Source of the DNA: Pipra filicauda
Lineage: Eukaryota > Chordata > Aves > Passeriformes > Pipridae
Reading direction: 5' to 3'
Length of the DNA stretch: 64,000 bases
Assembly (NCBI RefSeq): GCF_003945595.2
Contig: NW_024104444.1
Location: 62,001 to 126,000, forward strand
Of the stretch, positions 61,362 through 64,000 are shown one piece after another (position 1 is the stretch's first letter; each line of letters begins with the position of its first letter). The translations under genes were made by a program, and so were the position numbers. The notes under the pieces are model-generated. The model was not told the origin of the DNA. It searched no databases and saw only the letters and a list, made by a program, of their open reading frames with translations.

Positions 61362-62576
61362 AAAATGCTATTAAATCCTTATATTAAGCAAGCACAAAGA
61401 GGATATCTAAGTAGTAAGGTGGAACCTGCCTGGGCAGATCACTTCAGAAAGTCCCCTAGGAAAAAATCCCAATGGTAATTAAGGAAGAGAAGTTCTCTCT
61501 AACAAATGTAAAACTGTCCAGAATGAGTTGTTCCTTATGACTTTTAGAAAGAGATAACATTGATTTTTTTTCCCCTTTTCATGCCATCATCATATTTATC
61601 TGAAGACTCTCAGCAGCATCACCTATTTTCTGTATGGGGAGTCTTTATTTGTTTGTGCTTTATGCAGCTACTCTGTGCTACCTGCACCAGTAAAGCAAAA
61701 GAAGAAATTAAGTTATCAATGAAAACACCACATATTATCATTTCTTTCTGATGTTTTCTCCCCTTTTCTTTGAAAAGTTTCCCCTGCACACTCCTAGTCC
61801 TCTTACTCACCTGTCTCCCTCAATCCTCTGTCTCCCTCCCATCAAAAAATCCACACCAAAAAACAGTTTATTACAAAAAAAAAAAAAAAAGTCAGGCATA
61901 TAAAATCATTTGTTCTTTTAATGTAAGTGGGATGTGATTCTTCTTCCCAAAAGTTCTCTACTGGATGGAATTTCATTTCACGGAAAATTTTTGAGCATCA
62001 CGAGAACTGTTATTAAAACATGTATTGATCTGCTGAGGTAACATATTTTTAAGTTAAAATACATGTGGGAGGGTCATTCTTAAAAGAAAAATAACAAAAC
62101 AAACATAAACCAAAGTAATATATCCCTTTTTAATATTTAAAAAAAGAAACTATGGCAAATTAAATTTTTTTTAAAGATGATTTTACAATTTGCAGTTTGC
62201 AAAATTTCAAAGACATTCGTAGTGAAAATTCTTAATTAAAAAGACATTCTTTTGGCCAATTAGTCAAGTAGCATGACTGTTGACAGTGTGTATAACTGAA
62301 AAGTGCTAGTACATGAGTATGTCTGAGTCTTAAACATATTGCTGCTCACCATTTCTATTTTCACTTGTAGTTTATTTGTGTTCATCTCGTACCTGTGGCT
62401 GCTTGGAGTGTGCAAGGATTTAATACAGTCAAATGTTCCTGCAAAGAAGACGCCTGGTTGAAGTAGCTCACACATTGAGACCCAGAACCTCTTACTACCC
62501 AACAGCCACTATCAATTGTAGTTGCTCCTAAAACTAGTGAGTACTAATTTTAGTGGAGTCACCTAGAATAATAAGG
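61362..62576. other. AT-rich unique DNA, no gene recognised
   Basis: A pyrimidine-rich patch spans about 61740-61850 and an A16 run lies at 61875-61890. No exon or repeat family is recognised. Confidence 0.45.
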
Positions 62577-62782
62577 TGTGGTGGGATCGTGGAGGTGGTG
62601 CCTCCACAGATGCAGCAGGGCGACCATTGCAGCAGCAACCACCACTTCCACATTAAGTGGGGCTGGGACCCTCACCCAGGCTCGGGGCCCAGGAAGGATG
62701 CCCAGGCAGCCAGGGGGCAAAGGAAAGCTGGGACCCCATCCCAGTACCAGGGCAGTGAGGGAGAGGGACGATGGAGACTAAA
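62577..62782. other. GC-rich islet of unknown origin
   Basis: About 200 bases are strongly GC-rich but contain few CpGs, between AT-rich flanks. The plus strand is open in two frames across it (91 and 67 codons) with low-complexity Gly/Pro/Arg/Gln composition. CAGCCAGGGGGC at 62707-62718 resembles a CTCF core (10 of 12). GGAGG/CCTCC forms a short hairpin at 62590-62604. It may be a processed insert or a regulatory block; I cannot decide. Confidence 0.25.
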
Positions 62783-64000
62783 AAAGAAAATGTTGCATTG
62801 GACAATTAATTGCCAGTTTTTAAAGTAACCAAATGTTGTATAATCACCAGCTAATTTAGATATTTGTGCAGTTGATTGAAAATATGCAAAGAAAGTGGCA
62901 TTATTTAAAATTATTTTTAAATGTTTGGAACTTATTAGAGTTGACTATGGAAAAGAGATAATTAAGGATTCTAAATATAATTAATGTGCTGAATTATAAA
63001 AAGCACTGCTTAGGTTAGGGGTTTTCCAGCAGTTAGTGAGATGGTTGACACTGTAATGACAACTTTACATTTAAAGATGCTTGCAGTTCACATAAATATG
63101 TATTGAAAAATAATTTTGTGGTGCATAAAGAATATACTTCCATCTTCATATTGGAACCATTACACATGAGCAAGTATAGGGGAGAGATGAGGCTGTTGTA
63201 GAGAACAAAGTCCAAACTGCTGCATGATATGGATTTCCCTTGTCTTCGGCGTGTGCAGACTCCCTCCTTGAGCAGGCAAGGCGAGGTGCTAATTTCTGGA
63301 TGTGTTAAATGTTGAGTTTTCAAATTACGTTGATGCAAAGACGATGCAAAAGAAGGTGAGAAATGGTAAAGAAAATAAAGGTACTTTTTTTTTTTTTTTA
63401 ATAATCTAACGACTGGGGTGGGGGAGGGCAGCCTTTTCACCTCGATTCTCTTGAGAGAATTTAGCTCTTAGTTTTTGATTGCTGAAGGTTTACAGTCCTA
63501 GAGGCAGGGAGGGCATCCTTTAGCAAGAGGAGGTCCCGTTTGATGGCAGGTCCAAGCAAGATGGCAGAAGTCTACCTGCGAAGAAGTTTTGTTTCTGTAT
63601 CCACCATTGTAAAGAATAGTTGGTTTTCAGATCTTTTGTCAGCTTTACCTGTGCGTTACCCCAGTGTAACCAAAGTGGAAGGTTGAAACACTGGGATGTG
63701 AAGGAGGTGGGATTCTGGGAGGGGACAGCTCATGTTGCAGGGAGCTAACATCAATCCCAAGGGATCTATAGCAGTTTACCTGCAAAGCTCCTTTGCAAAG
63801 CCAATGCCAGGATGCATTGCAGGGAGCCCAAGAAGTGTGGGTGCTGTGGGTCACTCACACCCAGGGCATCAGCCTGAGGAGTGGTCCAGGTCCAGGCGCT
63901 CAGACACAGAAGAGAAAGACATCCAAACTGCGTGACACATCGCACACAAGCACCAGACATTATGGATCTTCTAGAAGGCTGTGAAGCTCAGCTGAAGGAC
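62783..64000. other. Unique DNA, no gene recognised
   Basis: Strongly AT-rich to about 63130, then mixed. A T15 run lies at 63385-63399. A minus-strand frame of 135 codons (63033-63440) starts inside sequence dominated by that run and shows no known domain. Confidence 0.4.

Noticed and set aside
1..64000. tRNA, rRNA, U6 or other small RNA genes, and CRISPR arrays
   Set aside because: Scanning by eye for tRNA B-box sequences, U6-type starts and regularly spaced direct repeats gave no convincing hit; a covariance-model search could still find divergent copies.

Overview
The window looks like avian nuclear DNA, either intergenic or inside large introns. The main evidence is several copies of the bird LINE family CR1, including 3' ends that carry the typical ATTCTRTGATTCTGTG-type tail. 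An ERVL-like avian LTR, decayed MIR-like SINEs, one CpG island and long AT-rich single-copy stretches agree with this. There are no operons, ribosome binding sites, CRISPR arrays or bacterial genes. I cannot name the species, and I recognise no complete protein-coding gene. The longest open frame is 201 codons (12958-13563) and resembles nothing I know, so most open frames here are probably chance.

Layout. 1-12 kb: unique DNA with two relics of an old inverted-repeat family and one MIR-like SINE; 12.0 kb: minus-strand CR1 3' end; 12.2-15.7 kb: unique DNA. 15.7-16.7 kb: the only strong CpG island. It holds an A/T-rich tract, a TATA-like box and a consensus RFX X-box overlapping an ATG, so it is the best promoter candidate in the window. 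16.8-17.5 kb: 5'-truncated CR1 just downstream of the island; 20.3-20.7 kb: second plus-strand CR1. 21-34 kb: AT-rich DNA with a polypyrimidine tract, a 22-bp perfect palindrome (at 18.8 kb) and a 19-G run. 33.8-34.1 kb: old minus-strand CR1. 38.6-39.1 kb: ERVL-like LTR. 43.8 and 51.7 kb: (TTTG)n and (CAAA)n repeats; 50.7-50.9 kb: CR1 3' end. 54.4-55.6 kb: a GC-richer block and a perfect DR5 retinoic acid response element. 60.3-61.4 kb: two MIR-like SINEs. 62.6-62.8 kb: a GC-rich islet.

Functionally, the two places worth following are the CpG island with its X-box (a possible promoter, perhaps of a ciliary gene) and the 55.4-55.6 kb segment with the DR5 element (a possible retinoid-responsive enhancer). 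Whether they act together, and on which gene, cannot be read from this window. I did not identify a new biological system; the findings are local sequence signals with explicit tests.
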